This document shows positions 41,770 through 50,123 of a stretch of DNA of 64,000 bases, in pieces. Within the stretch, counting starts at the first letter, position 1, and the number at the start of each line of letters is the position of its first letter. The notes below the pieces were generated by a model. The model was not told the DNA's origin, did no database searches, and saw nothing but the letters and a program-made list of their open reading frames with translations. This stretch comes from Microbacterium thalli (GTDB lineage: Bacteria > Actinomycetota > Actinomycetes > Actinomycetales > Microbacteriaceae): assembly GCF_028737325.1 (NCBI RefSeq), contig NZ_JAQZCH010000001.1:186001-250000 (forward strand), given 5' to 3'. Made by a program: the position numbers and the translations under genes.

Positions 41770-41785
41770 ATGCACGTTCATGCAT
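41770..41785. promoter_or_regulatory. Candidate DeoR operator in the divergent intergenic region
   Basis: ATGCA-CGTTCA-TGCAT, perfect 5-bp arms with a 6-base spacer. It lies in the 46-base gap between the starts of the DeoR regulator (41751) and the DUF4406 gene (41798), and its right half merges with a -10-like TACTAT (41785-41790) for the plus-strand gene. A repressor here would control both directions. Confidence 0.5.
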
Positions 41786-41797
41786 ACTATCGGAACC

Positions 41798-42193
41798 ATG
41801 ACCGAATCACTCATGATCCTCATCGCCGGCCCGTACGCATCCGGGACCAACGGCGACCCGGAGTTGATGCGCCGCAACCTCGACCGGCTCGAAGAAGCGG
41901 CGTGGCCGCTGTTCGCCGCCGGACACATCCCCATGATCGGCGAATGGGTCGCCCTGCCCGTCCTCAGCAGCGCCGGCGCTTCCGGGCCGACCGACCCGCT
42001 GGCGAAGGACGTCACGTACCCGGTCGCCCACCGACTGCTGCAACGGTGCGACGCGGTCCTGCGCCTGCCCGGCGAATCGCGCGGCGCCGACCAGGACGTC
42101 GCGATCGCTCGCGAGCGCGGCATCCCGGTGTACACCGCTCTCGACGAGGTGCCGGGCGTGGACACGGTGGGCCGGGTCGCGGCATCCAGCTGA
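41798..42193 (+). CDS. DUF4406 protein (nucleoside 2-deoxyribosyltransferase-like)
   Basis: 131 residues. Begins LMILIAGPYASGTNGDPELMRRNLDRLEEAAWPLFAAGHIPMIGEW, the beta-strand/GPY pattern of the deoxyribosyltransferase superfamily, and ends with CDAVLRLPGESRGADQDVAIARERGIPVY, where the catalytic-type GES(R)GAxxE/D segment is recognisable. Likely acts on a nucleoside or sugar-nucleotide bond; the substrate is unknown. Divergent from a DeoR regulator. Confidence 0.8.
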   Translation: MTESLMILIAGPYASGTNGDPELMRRNLDRLEEAAWPLFAAGHIPMIGEWVALPVLSSAGASGPTDPLAKDVTYPVAHRLLQRCDAVLRLPGESRGADQDVAIARERGIPVYTALDEVPGVDTVGRVAASS

Positions 42194-42240
42194 GTCATAA
42201 ATAGCTCTCAGGATTCTCGAGGAATCGATAGCATTTCGCC

Positions 42241-42747
42241 GTGATCACGATTCGTCGACTCTCCGTCCTGCCTCTCGCCGCCCTGACCGTCGTCCTCGTG
42301 GCGACCGGATGCTCCGGCTCGCCGTTCTCGACCGCACAGGCGCCGGTGCGCGACGAGTCGGGTTCCATCACCGAGACCAACGAGAGCACCGACGTGTTCG
42401 CGATCCGGGTCGGCGACTGCCTGCTCGACGCGGGCACGATGGAGACCGAGGTCACCGAGGCACCGACGGTTCCCTGCGGCGAGCCGCACGACTTCGAGGC
42501 GTACCACGCGCAGAACATCGAGGGCGACGAGTACCCGGGCTCGGAGGGCGTGCAGACGCAGGCCGAGCAGGTCTGCTACGACGCCTTCACCGCGTTCGTC
42601 GGGATGTCGTACGAGGAGTCGGTGCTCGACTTCAACTACTACGTCCCGACCACGGGCAGCTGGGATGCCGGCGACCGCGAGATCCTCTGCATGATCGGCG
42701 ACCCGCAGGGTCAGGTCACGGGCAGCCTCGCCGGCGTCGCCCGCTGA
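42241..42747 (+). CDS. Septum-formation-like lipoprotein
   Basis: 168 residues, GTG start. Signal peptide with lipobox VATGC (Cys near residue 23). The mature part has four Cys (RVGDCLLD, VPCGEPHDFEAYH, QVCYDAF, EILCMIG) and the pattern VGDCL...VPCxxPHxxEvy of the actinobacterial 'septum formation' domain, seen in many small envelope proteins. No Shine-Dalgarno at the right distance; a -10-like TAGCAT six bases before the GTG suggests a leaderless message. Convergent with the VOC gene. Confidence 0.78.
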   Translation: MITIRRLSVLPLAALTVVLVATGCSGSPFSTAQAPVRDESGSITETNESTDVFAIRVGDCLLDAGTMETEVTEAPTVPCGEPHDFEAYHAQNIEGDEYPGSEGVQTQAEQVCYDAFTAFVGMSYEESVLDFNYYVPTTGSWDAGDREILCMIGDPQGQVTGSLAGVAR

Positions 42748-42767
42748 CCCATCCGCAACGTCTGGTC

Positions 42768-42799
42768 GACCCGGCGGCGTGATATCGCGTCGCCGGGTC
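42768..42799. terminator. Hairpin between convergent lipoprotein and VOC genes
   Basis: GACCCGGCG (42768-42776) pairs perfectly with CGCCGGGTC (42791-42799) around a 14-base loop, located 20 bases after one stop and 19 before the other. Confidence 0.7.
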
Positions 42800-42817
42800 A
42801 GCCCTGCGAGAAGCCGA

Positions 42818-43216
42818 TCAGCCTTCCGAGAAGCCGACGAGCCAGGTGATGCCCCACGCGTCACGCACCTGACCGTCGTGGTCGCCCCACGCACGTCGCT
42901 GCAGCGTGTCGACGACGGTCCCCGACTCGGCGAGCGCATCGAACCATCGCCGCGAGGTATCGGCATCCGCGGCTCCCAGCAGCGCGAGCATCAGGCCGCT
43001 GACGGCGACGGGCTCGTCCGTCGCGGTCGCATCAGCACCGAAGACGTCGACGGGTCCGCGCAGCTCGCCGTGCGCGATCAGCGTCGGCGCGCCGTCTTCG
43101 CGACCGAAGTCGGCGAAGGTGTGCAGCTGCAGCTCACCCCCGAACACCGCCCGGTAGAACGTCAGCGCCTCGGCGGCGTGTCCGGCGAAATGGATGTACG
43201 GCACAGGAGCGGGCAT
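42818..43216 (-). CDS. VOC-superfamily (PhnB-like) protein
   Basis: 132 residues with the PhnB/glyoxalase-like pattern: VPYIHFAGHAAEALTFYRAVFGGELQLHTFADFG ... LMLALLGAADADTSRRWFDALAESGTVVDTLQRRAWGDHDGQVRDAWGITWLVG. The fold binds metals or small ligands. PhnB-type proteins have no established reaction. Single gene. Confidence 0.88.
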   Translation of the reverse strand: MPAPVPYIHFAGHAAEALTFYRAVFGGELQLHTFADFGREDGAPTLIAHGELRGPVDVFGADATATDEPVAVSGLMLALLGAADADTSRRWFDALAESGTVVDTLQRRAWGDHDGQVRDAWGITWLVGFSEG

Positions 43217-43293
43217 GCCCGCACGCTACGCCGCCCCCGCGCTCGGCGCCACCGGTGCGACACGGCCCCACGGCCCCGACACGGCGGCATCCG

Positions 43294-43740
43294 TCAGGGC
43301 TGCGAGTCCTCGGCTTCGACAGCGGGCGTCCAGGCGTAGAACGTTCCGTCCTGTTGCGCGACAGCCCACGTGCCGCAGGCCAGCACGTCGGAGATCTTGT
43401 ACACGTCAGGCGCGTCATCCACCTCCATCGTGGGAGCCGACAGGCGCGGAACCTCTTCGCAGCCGGCGAGTCCCTCGGCGCTGGTGAAGACGAGCGATTC
43501 CGAGGTCTCGTCGCGCGTGGACGAGACCCGCTGGATCGACCGAGCGTCGCTCGGCAGCCACTCCGGCACGTCGCCGCGTGCTTGAGCGAGGCTGCGGGCG
43601 TCGTCGTAGGTGGCCTCGGCGCGCCCATAGGCCAGGTTGTCCACGGCGGAGCATCCCGCCACCGTCGTCATCACGGCGATGAGGCCGAGCAGCGCCGCCC
43701 CCGGCGGGACCTCGCGAGGGAGGCGTCGTGTCTTCGTCAT
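43294..43740 (-). CDS. Small lipoprotein of unknown function
   Basis: 148 residues from the ATG at 43740. Signal peptide GAALLGLIAVMTTVAGC with lipobox VAGC. The mature part has two further Cys (LAGCEEV and LACGTW) that may pair, and a DARSIQRVSSTRDETSESLVF segment. Related lipoproteins occur across Microbacteriaceae; no function known. The 220 bases between this gene and the aldehyde dehydrogenase stop hold no gene and no clear hairpin. Confidence 0.7.
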   Translation of the reverse strand: MTKTRRLPREVPPGAALLGLIAVMTTVAGCSAVDNLAYGRAEATYDDARSLAQARGDVPEWLPSDARSIQRVSSTRDETSESLVFTSAEGLAGCEEVPRLSAPTMEVDDAPDVYKISDVLACGTWAVAQQDGTFYAWTPAVEAEDSQP

Positions 43741-43960
43741 GTCTTCGACGCTACGGAGCGCCGCCCGCGCCGTCGTCGCCCGCTCGGATGACCGGCATCC
43801 CTCCCGAGAATGACCTGGCGCCGGTCTGCGCGTCGACTCACCTGTCAGCCCAGCTAACCCGCCGCTCCGCATCGCACGGCGCCCGACGCTGGCGGATCGC
43901 GAGAGGTTGCCACCCTCGAGCACGCCCGCGCCGAGAGCGCGCCTGAACCGCGAGCACGGC

Positions 43961-45433
43961 CTAGAGCGCGAGCACGCCGTCCACGCGGCGCGGGATGCCG
44001 AGCGGGTTCGCGTCGCGCAGGGCGTCGGGCAGCAGGGCGTCGGGCACGTTCTGGTAGGCGACGGGCCGCAGGAACCGCGTCATCGCCGCGGTTCCGACCG
44101 AGGTCGTGCCGACGGCGGTCGTCGCCGGGTACGGGCCACCGTGCTGCTGCGCCCACGTGACCGAGACGCCGGTCGGCCACTGGTTCCACAGCACGCGGCC
44201 GGCCTTCGTCGCCAGGACGGGCAGCAGGTCGCGCGCCACCTCGTCGCCGTCGTCGGCCACGAGGGTCGCGGTGAGCTGCCCCTCGAGCAGCTCGGCCGCG
44301 GTGACCAGCTGCGCCTCCTCGTCGTACTCGACGACGAGGGCCGCGGGGCCGAACATCTCGGACACGAGCGCCTCGGGGTCGGCGATGACCGCCGCCACAT
44401 CGGCGCGCAGAAGCGCCGGCGCGGGAACCGGACCATCGGATGCCGGCGACGCGGTGAGCACGGCGACGCCGTCATGGCCCGCGGTGCGCTCGAACGCCCG
44501 ACGGAACCCCGCGGCGATGCCCTCGTTCAGCAGCGGCGCGGGCTCGGGCAGCGCGGCTGCGGCGAGCGCGTCGACGACGGCCGATCCGCGCGGGACGAAG
44601 AGCACGCCGGGCTTCGTGCACAGCTGGCCGGCACTGCCGGTCACCGACGCGACGAACTGCTCCGCGATCTCGGCGCCCCGAGAGGCGGCGGCGCTGCGGG
44701 TGACGAACGCGGGATTGACGCTGCCGAGCTCGCCGTAGAACGGGATCGGCTCGGGGCGCGACATCGCGATGTCGAACAGGGCGCGTCCGCCGGCGATCGA
44801 GCCGGTGAAGGCGGCCGCCCGGATCTGCGGTGCGCGGAGCGCGTGCACACCGGCATCCGTTCCGTGGATGACCGCGAACAGTCCCGCGGGCGCGCCGGCC
44901 GCCGAGAGCGCCGCGACGACGATCTGGCCGGTCAGCGCCGAGAGCTGCGGGTGCCCGGGGTGCGCCTTCAGCACGACGGCGTTGCCGGCGGCGAGGGCGC
45001 TCGCGGTGTCGCCGCCGGCGACCGAGAACGCGAACGGGAAGTTGCTCGCCGCGAGGACGAGGACCGGCCCGATGCCCTCGAGCTGACGACGGATGTCGGG
45101 GCGGGGCGCCCCCATCGGGTAGTCCGGCTCGGCGTGGTCGATGCGCGCGTCGAGCCACGACCCCTCGGCGAGGACCTCGGTGAACAGGCGCAGCTGGAAC
45201 GTCGTTCGCCGCAGCTCGCCGCGCAGCCGGGCCTCGGCGAGGTGGGTCTCGCGCTGCGCGAGCTCGACGAGGTCGTCCGCTCGGGCGTCGAGCCCGTCGG
45301 CCACGGCGCGCAGCGCTTCACTGCGCTCGGTGATGCTCGATGCCCGCCAGACGACGGATGCCGCCGCGGCGCGCTCGACGAACGCGTCCACCTCGGCGAT
45401 GGGGGTGTCGGCGATGGGGGTGGGAGCGTTCAT
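43961..45433 (-). CDS. Alpha-ketoglutarate semialdehyde dehydrogenase (hydroxyproline pathway, last step)
   Basis: 490 residues from the ATG at 45433 (GGAAAGG upstream). Aldehyde dehydrogenase fold with the KGSADH hallmark SNFPFAFSVAGGDTASALAAG, general-base Glu in ELGSVNP and catalytic Cys in SAGQLCTKPG. It oxidises 2,5-dioxopentanoate to 2-oxoglutarate with NAD(P)+, the common last step of 4-hydroxyproline, L-arabinose and glucarate breakdown. Its start overlaps the FAD/NAD subunit stop by four bases. Being last in a hydroxyproline operon, and possibly useful for arabinose too, it would feed the citric acid cycle. Confidence 0.92.
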   Translation of the reverse strand: MNAPTPIADTPIAEVDAFVERAAAASVVWRASSITERSEALRAVADGLDARADDLVELAQRETHLAEARLRGELRRTTFQLRLFTEVLAEGSWLDARIDHAEPDYPMGAPRPDIRRQLEGIGPVLVLAASNFPFAFSVAGGDTASALAAGNAVVLKAHPGHPQLSALTGQIVVAALSAAGAPAGLFAVIHGTDAGVHALRAPQIRAAAFTGSIAGGRALFDIAMSRPEPIPFYGELGSVNPAFVTRSAAASRGAEIAEQFVASVTGSAGQLCTKPGVLFVPRGSAVVDALAAAALPEPAPLLNEGIAAGFRRAFERTAGHDGVAVLTASPASDGPVPAPALLRADVAAVIADPEALVSEMFGPAALVVEYDEEAQLVTAAELLEGQLTATLVADDGDEVARDLLPVLATKAGRVLWNQWPTGVSVTWAQQHGGPYPATTAVGTTSVGTAAMTRFLRPVAYQNVPDALLPDALRDANPLGIPRRVDGVLAL

Positions 45434-46983
45434 GAGCTTTCCTTTCCGGAGGCTGCGAGGTCGGCGGGGGCGACACCGGCGGGGGCGATCGCGTCGTCGG
45501 GGGCGGCCGGCGCCACGGGGGCGGCGACGGGCGCGAGGGCGGCGAGGTCGGCGACGCGGATCGGGGTGCCGACCGGACGGCGCACGAGCGGTTCGAGGTC
45601 GGCGGCGGCGGTGAACCGGCCGGTCTGCTCCGACACGAGGCACGACAGCGCGAAGCCGCACACCCGGCCCTGACACATGCCCATGCCGGGGCGCGCGGTC
45701 ACGCGCACGTCGCGCGCATCGTCGGCCGCGAGGTCGCCGATGGTGCGGCGCACGGCCGAGACCGGCACCTCTTCGCAGCGGCAGACGAGCGTGTCGTCCT
45801 CGAGCCACGTCGACCACGCCGCCGGCACGGGGCTCGCCCGATGCATGCCCACGGCGAAGCGGCGGCCGCGCGCGATGCGGCGACGCAGGGCCCGGGCCCG
45901 CGCCGACGGCACCCCGAACCCGGCGTCGACGGCGGCGGCGAGCGCGGCGAGCTCGCCTTCGGCGCACGATTGCACCGCTCCCCCGATCCCGGTCGCCTCG
46001 CCGGCGGCGTAGATTCCCGGCACGCTGGTGCGCTGGTCGGCGTCGACGACGGCCACGAGCGACCCGTCGACGTCCACCCGCGTGCGCGCCCCGGCGCCGA
46101 CGACGAGCTCGAGCTGAGGTGTGAAGCCCCACCCCAGCGCGACCAGGTCGGCCTCGATCGTGCGCTCGCTGCCGGGGCGCACGCGCCCCGCGGCATCCAC
46201 GCGTCCGATCGTGACGTGCGAGACCCGCCCCTCGCCCGCGATGCGGGTGACGACGGTGCGGGTGCGCAGCGGGATGCGGCCGCGCACGAACGTCGCAGCG
46301 TAGCCCACGCCCTCGAGCAGCTTTCCCGGCTCCTGCAGGGCGCGCACGGGCGTCGCCGCCCAGCGCGACAGGGCGTTCGCCTCGCATACGGCGACGACCT
46401 CGACGCCCGCTCGGGCCAGGCCCGCGGCGACCGAGAGCAGGAACGGACCCGTGCCGGCCACGACCGCCCGGCGTCCGGCGCGCACCTGGTTCGCCTTCAG
46501 CATGGCCTGCACCCCGCCCGCCGCCATGACGCCGGGCAGCGTCCATCCGGGCACCGGCAACTGGCGGTCGTATGCGCCGGGGGCGAGCACGACGCGACGT
46601 GCGCGCACCGCGCGATCGTCCGGGCTCGCGCCATCGCGTCCCGCGACCGCGGTGGTGCGCAGCACGAAGTCTGCCGCATCGCCCGGCCGGTCGGTGCGCC
46701 ACACCTGGCGCCCGCCGCGGTGGTCCACGCGTCCCGTGGCGATCTGTCGGCGCAGCCGGTCGCGCAGGTCGCGGTAGTGGCCCCAGTGGTGGTGGCCCGT
46801 GTCCTCGGGCTGCGGGAAGGTATCGAGGTGGTCCTCGTCCGGGTGGCGCCAGTACTGTCCGCCGGTCTGGGATCCCGCGTCGATCAGCGCGACGCGCAGG
46901 CCCGTCTCGGCGGCGACGACCGCGGCCGACAGCCCGGCCGGCCCCGCGCCGACGACGGCCAGGTCGAACACGGTCCCGGTCAT
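45430..46983 (-). CDS. FAD/[Fe-S] subunit of a hydroxyproline-type dehydrogenase (HcnB/OoxA-like)
   Basis: 517 residues. N-terminal FAD fold GAGPAG (VVGAGPAGLSAAVVAAE), second dinucleotide fold (VVAGTGPFLLSVAAGLARAG) and C-terminal BFD-like iron-sulfur domain with CRCEEVPVSAV and GMGMCQGRVCG. This is the alpha subunit of three-part dye-linked dehydrogenases (hydrogen cyanide synthase, opine oxidase, D-hydroxyproline dehydrogenase). With the small 2Fe-2S protein and the DAO subunit that overlap it upstream, it should oxidise cis-4-hydroxy-D-proline and pass electrons to a quinone or other acceptor. A Pro/Ala-rich tail of ~25 residues follows the BFD domain. Confidence 0.9.
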   Translation of the reverse strand: MTGTVFDLAVVGAGPAGLSAAVVAAETGLRVALIDAGSQTGGQYWRHPDEDHLDTFPQPEDTGHHHWGHYRDLRDRLRRQIATGRVDHRGGRQVWRTDRPGDAADFVLRTTAVAGRDGASPDDRAVRARRVVLAPGAYDRQLPVPGWTLPGVMAAGGVQAMLKANQVRAGRRAVVAGTGPFLLSVAAGLARAGVEVVAVCEANALSRWAATPVRALQEPGKLLEGVGYAATFVRGRIPLRTRTVVTRIAGEGRVSHVTIGRVDAAGRVRPGSERTIEADLVALGWGFTPQLELVVGAGARTRVDVDGSLVAVVDADQRTSVPGIYAAGEATGIGGAVQSCAEGELAALAAAVDAGFGVPSARARALRRRIARGRRFAVGMHRASPVPAAWSTWLEDDTLVCRCEEVPVSAVRRTIGDLAADDARDVRVTARPGMGMCQGRVCGFALSCLVSEQTGRFTAAADLEPLVRRPVGTPIRVADLAALAPVAAPVAPAAPDDAIAPAGVAPADLAASGKESS

Positions 46984-47291
46984 CGTCCCTCGTCTCCGTC
47001 GGTGGCCGTCGGAGCCGCCAGCGGCGCCCCGGGGTCGTCGCTGCGGACGTCCTGCCCCGCGCCGGCCGGCGTCACGCAGGCGCGCTGCGACCGCAGCCCG
47101 TCGACCGTCAGCAGGCAGTCGTAGCAGACGCCGATGCCGCAGAACAGGCCGCGCGGCTCGGCGGCACCCCGCGTCGTGCGCCAGGCGGTGATACCGGATG
47201 CCGCGAGCGCGGCGCCCACGCTCTGCCCGGGGCGGAATGGCACCGGCGCGCCGTCGAACGTGAACGCCTCGCCGGCGGCATCCCCGCTCAT
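46980..47291 (-). CDS. Small (2Fe-2S) subunit of the dehydrogenase (HcnA-like)
   Basis: 103 residues. The ferredoxin-type cluster pattern is plain: GLFCGIGVCYDCLLTVDGLRSQRACVT, four Cys in the CX4CX2CX(n)C spacing typical of HcnA/sarcosine-oxidase-alpha N-terminal domains. N-terminal FDGAPVPFRPGQSVGAAL is the usual lead-in. It links the DAO subunit to the FAD/NAD-type subunit. Start and stop both overlap neighbours by four bases. Confidence 0.92.
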   Translation of the reverse strand: MSGDAAGEAFTFDGAPVPFRPGQSVGAALAASGITAWRTTRGAAEPRGLFCGIGVCYDCLLTVDGLRSQRACVTPAGAGQDVRSDDPGAPLAAPTATDGDEGR

Positions 47292-48454
47292 GCGGCCACC
47301 GCGTCGGCGAAGCGCTCGGGCCGGAAGGCATCGAGCGGTAGATCGGTCGGCTCGCCGCGGAGGGCCTGCACGATCAGCTGCGCCGTGCCGACCGACAGCC
47401 CGATTCCGGCGCCTTCGTGCCCGGCGGCGTGCCACATGCCGGGCAGGCGCGCGTCGGGACCGATGACGGGGAGGTGGTCGGGGCAATAGGGGCGGAAGCC
47501 CGAGTAGGTCCGCAGGATCTGCACGTCGGCGAGCACGGGGAACAGCTCGGCGCCGCCGCGGGCCACCCGGCCCACCGCCTCGGCCGAGAAGGTCGCGTCG
47601 AAGCCGACGCGCTCGCGGCTCGCGCCCATGAGGATCGTGCCGCTCGGGGTGCCTTCGACGACCGACGACACCTGCAGGCCGGCATCCGACGACGCGACGT
47701 TCTGGACGTACTCGGCCGCGTAGACCTTGTGGTGCACGGTGATCGGCACCGGCTCGGTGACGAGGACGAAGCCGCGTCGGGGAAGCACCGGCAGGTCGAG
47801 TCCGGCGAGGGCGGCGATCTCGCCCGCCCAGGGCCCGGCGCAGTTGATGACGGCGCCCGCGTCCAGCGCTCCTGCGCTCGAGTCGACGCCGACCACGCGT
47901 CCGGCCCGGGTGCGGATGCCGGTCACGGTGACGCCCGTGAGCAGGCGCGCCCCGCGGTCGCGCGCGAGCCGCAGCAGGTGGTGGGCAGCGAGCACGGGCT
48001 GCACCTGCGCATCGTCGGGGTAGAAGACGCCGCCGACCATCGCGGGGTTCAGGTGCGGCTCGATCTCGTGCAGCGCGGCGACATCGGGCACGTCCTCGGC
48101 CCGGATCCCGAGCCCGCGCTGGTGCTCGGCCAGCACGTCGAGCGCGCTCTTGCCCGCGGTGCTCGCCGCCACGACGAGCCCGCCCTTGGACTCGAACTCC
48201 CAGCGGGCGGCGTGCTCGGCCAGCTCGCCACGCCAGATGCGCTGCGAATGCAGTGCGAGCTCGAGCTCGGGCCCCACCTCTTTGTCGCTGACGAGCAGGT
48301 TCCCCTCGCAGCGGCTCGTCGTGCCCGCGGCGATCGATCCGCGTTCGACGACCGTGACCGAGAACCCGGCGGCCGCGGCGAAGTGCGCGACGGCGGCGCC
48401 GACGATGCCCGCGCCGATCACGAGGATGTCGGGGCGGGCGGTGCTCCGCGTCAT
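47288..48454 (-). CDS. DAO-type FAD subunit, cis-4-hydroxy-D-proline dehydrogenase (HcnC-like)
   Basis: 388 residues. FAD fold VIGAGIVGAAVAHFAAAAGFSVTVVERG, then SRCEGNLLVSDKEVG, the cofactor/substrate segment VINCAGPWAGEIAALAG, and GFRPYCPDHLPVIGP ... AAGHEGAGIGLSVGTA, the C-terminal FAD signature of DAO-fold oxidases. As the beta subunit of the three-part dehydrogenase it carries the amino-acid site and turns cis-4-hydroxy-D-proline into 1-pyrroline-4-hydroxy-2-carboxylate. The substrate is inferred from context (epimerase upstream, deaminase upstream). Confidence 0.9.
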   Translation of the reverse strand: MTRSTARPDILVIGAGIVGAAVAHFAAAAGFSVTVVERGSIAAGTTSRCEGNLLVSDKEVGPELELALHSQRIWRGELAEHAARWEFESKGGLVVAASTAGKSALDVLAEHQRGLGIRAEDVPDVAALHEIEPHLNPAMVGGVFYPDDAQVQPVLAAHHLLRLARDRGARLLTGVTVTGIRTRAGRVVGVDSSAGALDAGAVINCAGPWAGEIAALAGLDLPVLPRRGFVLVTEPVPITVHHKVYAAEYVQNVASSDAGLQVSSVVEGTPSGTILMGASRERVGFDATFSAEAVGRVARGGAELFPVLADVQILRTYSGFRPYCPDHLPVIGPDARLPGMWHAAGHEGAGIGLSVGTAQLIVQALRGEPTDLPLDAFRPERFADAVAA

Positions 48455-49158
48455 GTGCCGACGCTCTCGTCGGCGGCATCCGGCGCGGGCGCCTCGCCCG
48501 ACCAGTCGGTGAGTACGTGCTCGATGTGACGGTGGACGAGGTCGCGGGCGCCGGCGGCGTCGGCGGCCTCGATCGCATCGAGCATCAGATCGTGCTCGTG
48601 GGCCGAGGCGACCAGGCGCCCCTGCTCGTGCAGGCCCGCGAGGCCGAACAGCCGCGTCTGCGAGCGCAGCCCGGCGACGAGCTCGACGAGGCGGGCGTTG
48701 CCGGCGTAGTGCAGCAGCGCGAGGTGGAAGTCGCTGTCGGCGGCGAGGTATTCGACGAGGTCGCCCGACTGCGCCCCGGCGACGATGTCGGCTGCCTTGC
48801 GTCGCAGCTCGGGCAGCGCCGACGGCGGGATGAGGGGCGTCGCCCGCTCGACGGCGGGCGGCTCGAGCATCAGTCGCAGCTCGGTGACCTCGCGCAGGTC
48901 GCGCTCGGACACCTCGGTGATCTGGAAGCCGCGGTTGGGGATCGTGACGACCAGCCCTTCGCGCGCGAGGTCGAGCATCGCCTCGCGGATGGGCGTGGCC
49001 GAGACCCCGAACTGCTCGCCGAGGCTCGGCGCCGAGTACACCCGGCCCGGCTGCAGCTCGCCGCTGATGACCGCGGCGCGCAGCGCCCGGGTGACGGTCG
49101 ATCGGATGCTGGGCTGCTTGTTCAGTCGCACCACATTGCGGAACTCGGGCGTGCTCAT
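48451..49158 (-). CDS. GntR-family (FadR/FCD) regulator of the hydroxyproline locus
   Basis: 235 residues. Winged helix (RAAVISGELQPGRVYSAPSLGEQFGVSATPIREAMLDLAREGLVV) followed by an FCD ligand-binding domain (LREVTELRLMLEPPAVERA, DSDFHLALLHYAGNARL, EHDLMLDAIEAADAAGARDLVHRHIEHV with the metal/carboxylate-binding His). It lies inside the operon it probably controls, overlapping genes on both sides, so it would be autoregulated. Its likely ligand is hydroxyproline or a pathway intermediate. Candidate binding sites: the TGCAATTGCA palindromes at 63041-63052 and 52108-52119. Confidence 0.9.
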   Translation of the reverse strand: MSTPEFRNVVRLNKQPSIRSTVTRALRAAVISGELQPGRVYSAPSLGEQFGVSATPIREAMLDLAREGLVVTIPNRGFQITEVSERDLREVTELRLMLEPPAVERATPLIPPSALPELRRKAADIVAGAQSGDLVEYLAADSDFHLALLHYAGNARLVELVAGLRSQTRLFGLAGLHEQGRLVASAHEHDLMLDAIEAADAAGARDLVHRHIEHVLTDWSGEAPAPDAADESVGT

Positions 49159-50123
49159 GTCGTCTCCTCCGGCGCGGCCCCCCGCCGCATGACTCCCATG
49201 ATCCCCTGCACGACCGCGAGGTCCTCCCAGGCCATGCCGACGCCGCTGTACACGGCGGGCGCGCCGGGGCGGCGCACGACCGCGCCCCGCACGAGCTCGG
49301 CGAGGTTTGCGGGGGCGGCGAGCTTCGTACCGTCGGATGCCGCGCCGGCGAGGTTGCCGCTCTCGCGCGCGGCCGACGCGCGCGCCTCGACGACGACATC
49401 CCCGGCGCGGACCAGGTCGGCCGCCAGCTCGCGGTGGGCGACGCCGTGGGCTCCGATCGCCGCGACGACCGCATCGGGGCGGACGTCGCCGAGCCCGAGC
49501 ACGGGAGTGCTCGACGACGTCGCCGTCACGACGACGTCGGCACGGCGGAGGTCGTCGTGCGTGCCGGTGCGCGCATCCAGGCCGCGCTCGCGCAGCGACG
49601 CGACGGCCGCCGCGACCCGGTCGGGCGTGCGGCCGATCAGCGCGACGCGATCGACGGGCAGGACGGCGGCGAGCGTCGTCGCGTGCTCGATCGCCTGCGG
49701 TCCCGAGCCGAGCACGACGAGCTCCGCGATCTCGGCGCGCGCGCCGCGGGGGTCGGCCGACAGCAGGCCGCGGACGGCGACGGCGGTCACGGCGGGTGTG
49801 CGCAGCGTCGTCAGCCGGGTCCCGTCGACGATCGCCGTCGGCTGCAGCGTGGCGGCATCGAAGACGAGGTACCAGGCGCTGATCTTCGGCAGTCCGACAC
49901 GGGTGTTGCCGGGCGCGATGGTGGCGACCTTGATGCCCACGGCATCCGGCGTCTCGGTCGGCATCAGCAGGAACTCCCCGGCGCTCAGCGGCGCGAAGAT
50001 GCGCTCGTGGTCGGTCTCGACGTCGAGGCCCGAGCGCAGCGCCGCGGTCACGGCGGCGACAGCGTCGGCGGGGCCGAAGGTCCGCTCGATGTCGGCGGCC
50101 GAGACGAGGGGGATGCCGGTCAC
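49155..50123 (-). CDS. Ornithine cyclodeaminase/mu-crystallin family; probable 1-pyrroline-2-carboxylate reductase
   Basis: 322 residues, GTG start overlapping the epimerase stop (GTGA). Family pattern: PTETPDAVGIKVATIAPGNT, YLVFDAATLQPTAIVDGTRLTTLRTPAVTAVA, NAD(P)-binding VVLGSGPQAIEHATTL, GAHGVAHRELAADLV. In hydroxyproline clusters, members reduce 1-pyrroline-2-carboxylate to L-proline (the product of trans-3-hydroxyproline dehydration) rather than deaminate ornithine. Its role here could be to recover proline, or to handle 3-hydroxyproline, which plant collagen-like material and collagen contain; no dehydratase is visible nearby. Confidence 0.85.
   Translation of the reverse strand: MTGIPLVSAADIERTFGPADAVAAVTAALRSGLDVETDHERIFAPLSAGEFLLMPTETPDAVGIKVATIAPGNTRVGLPKISAWYLVFDAATLQPTAIVDGTRLTTLRTPAVTAVAVRGLLSADPRGARAEIAELVVLGSGPQAIEHATTLAAVLPVDRVALIGRTPDRVAAAVASLRERGLDARTGTHDDLRRADVVVTATSSSTPVLGLGDVRPDAVVAAIGAHGVAHRELAADLVRAGDVVVEARASAARESGNLAGAASDGTKLAAPANLAELVRGAVVRRPGAPAVYSGVGMAWEDLAVVQGIMGVMRRGAAPEETT

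Noticed and set aside
43907..45673. 588-residue plus-strand frame antisense to the aldehyde dehydrogenase and FAD subunit
   Set aside because: Arg/Gly/Asp-rich shadow over two well-supported genes.
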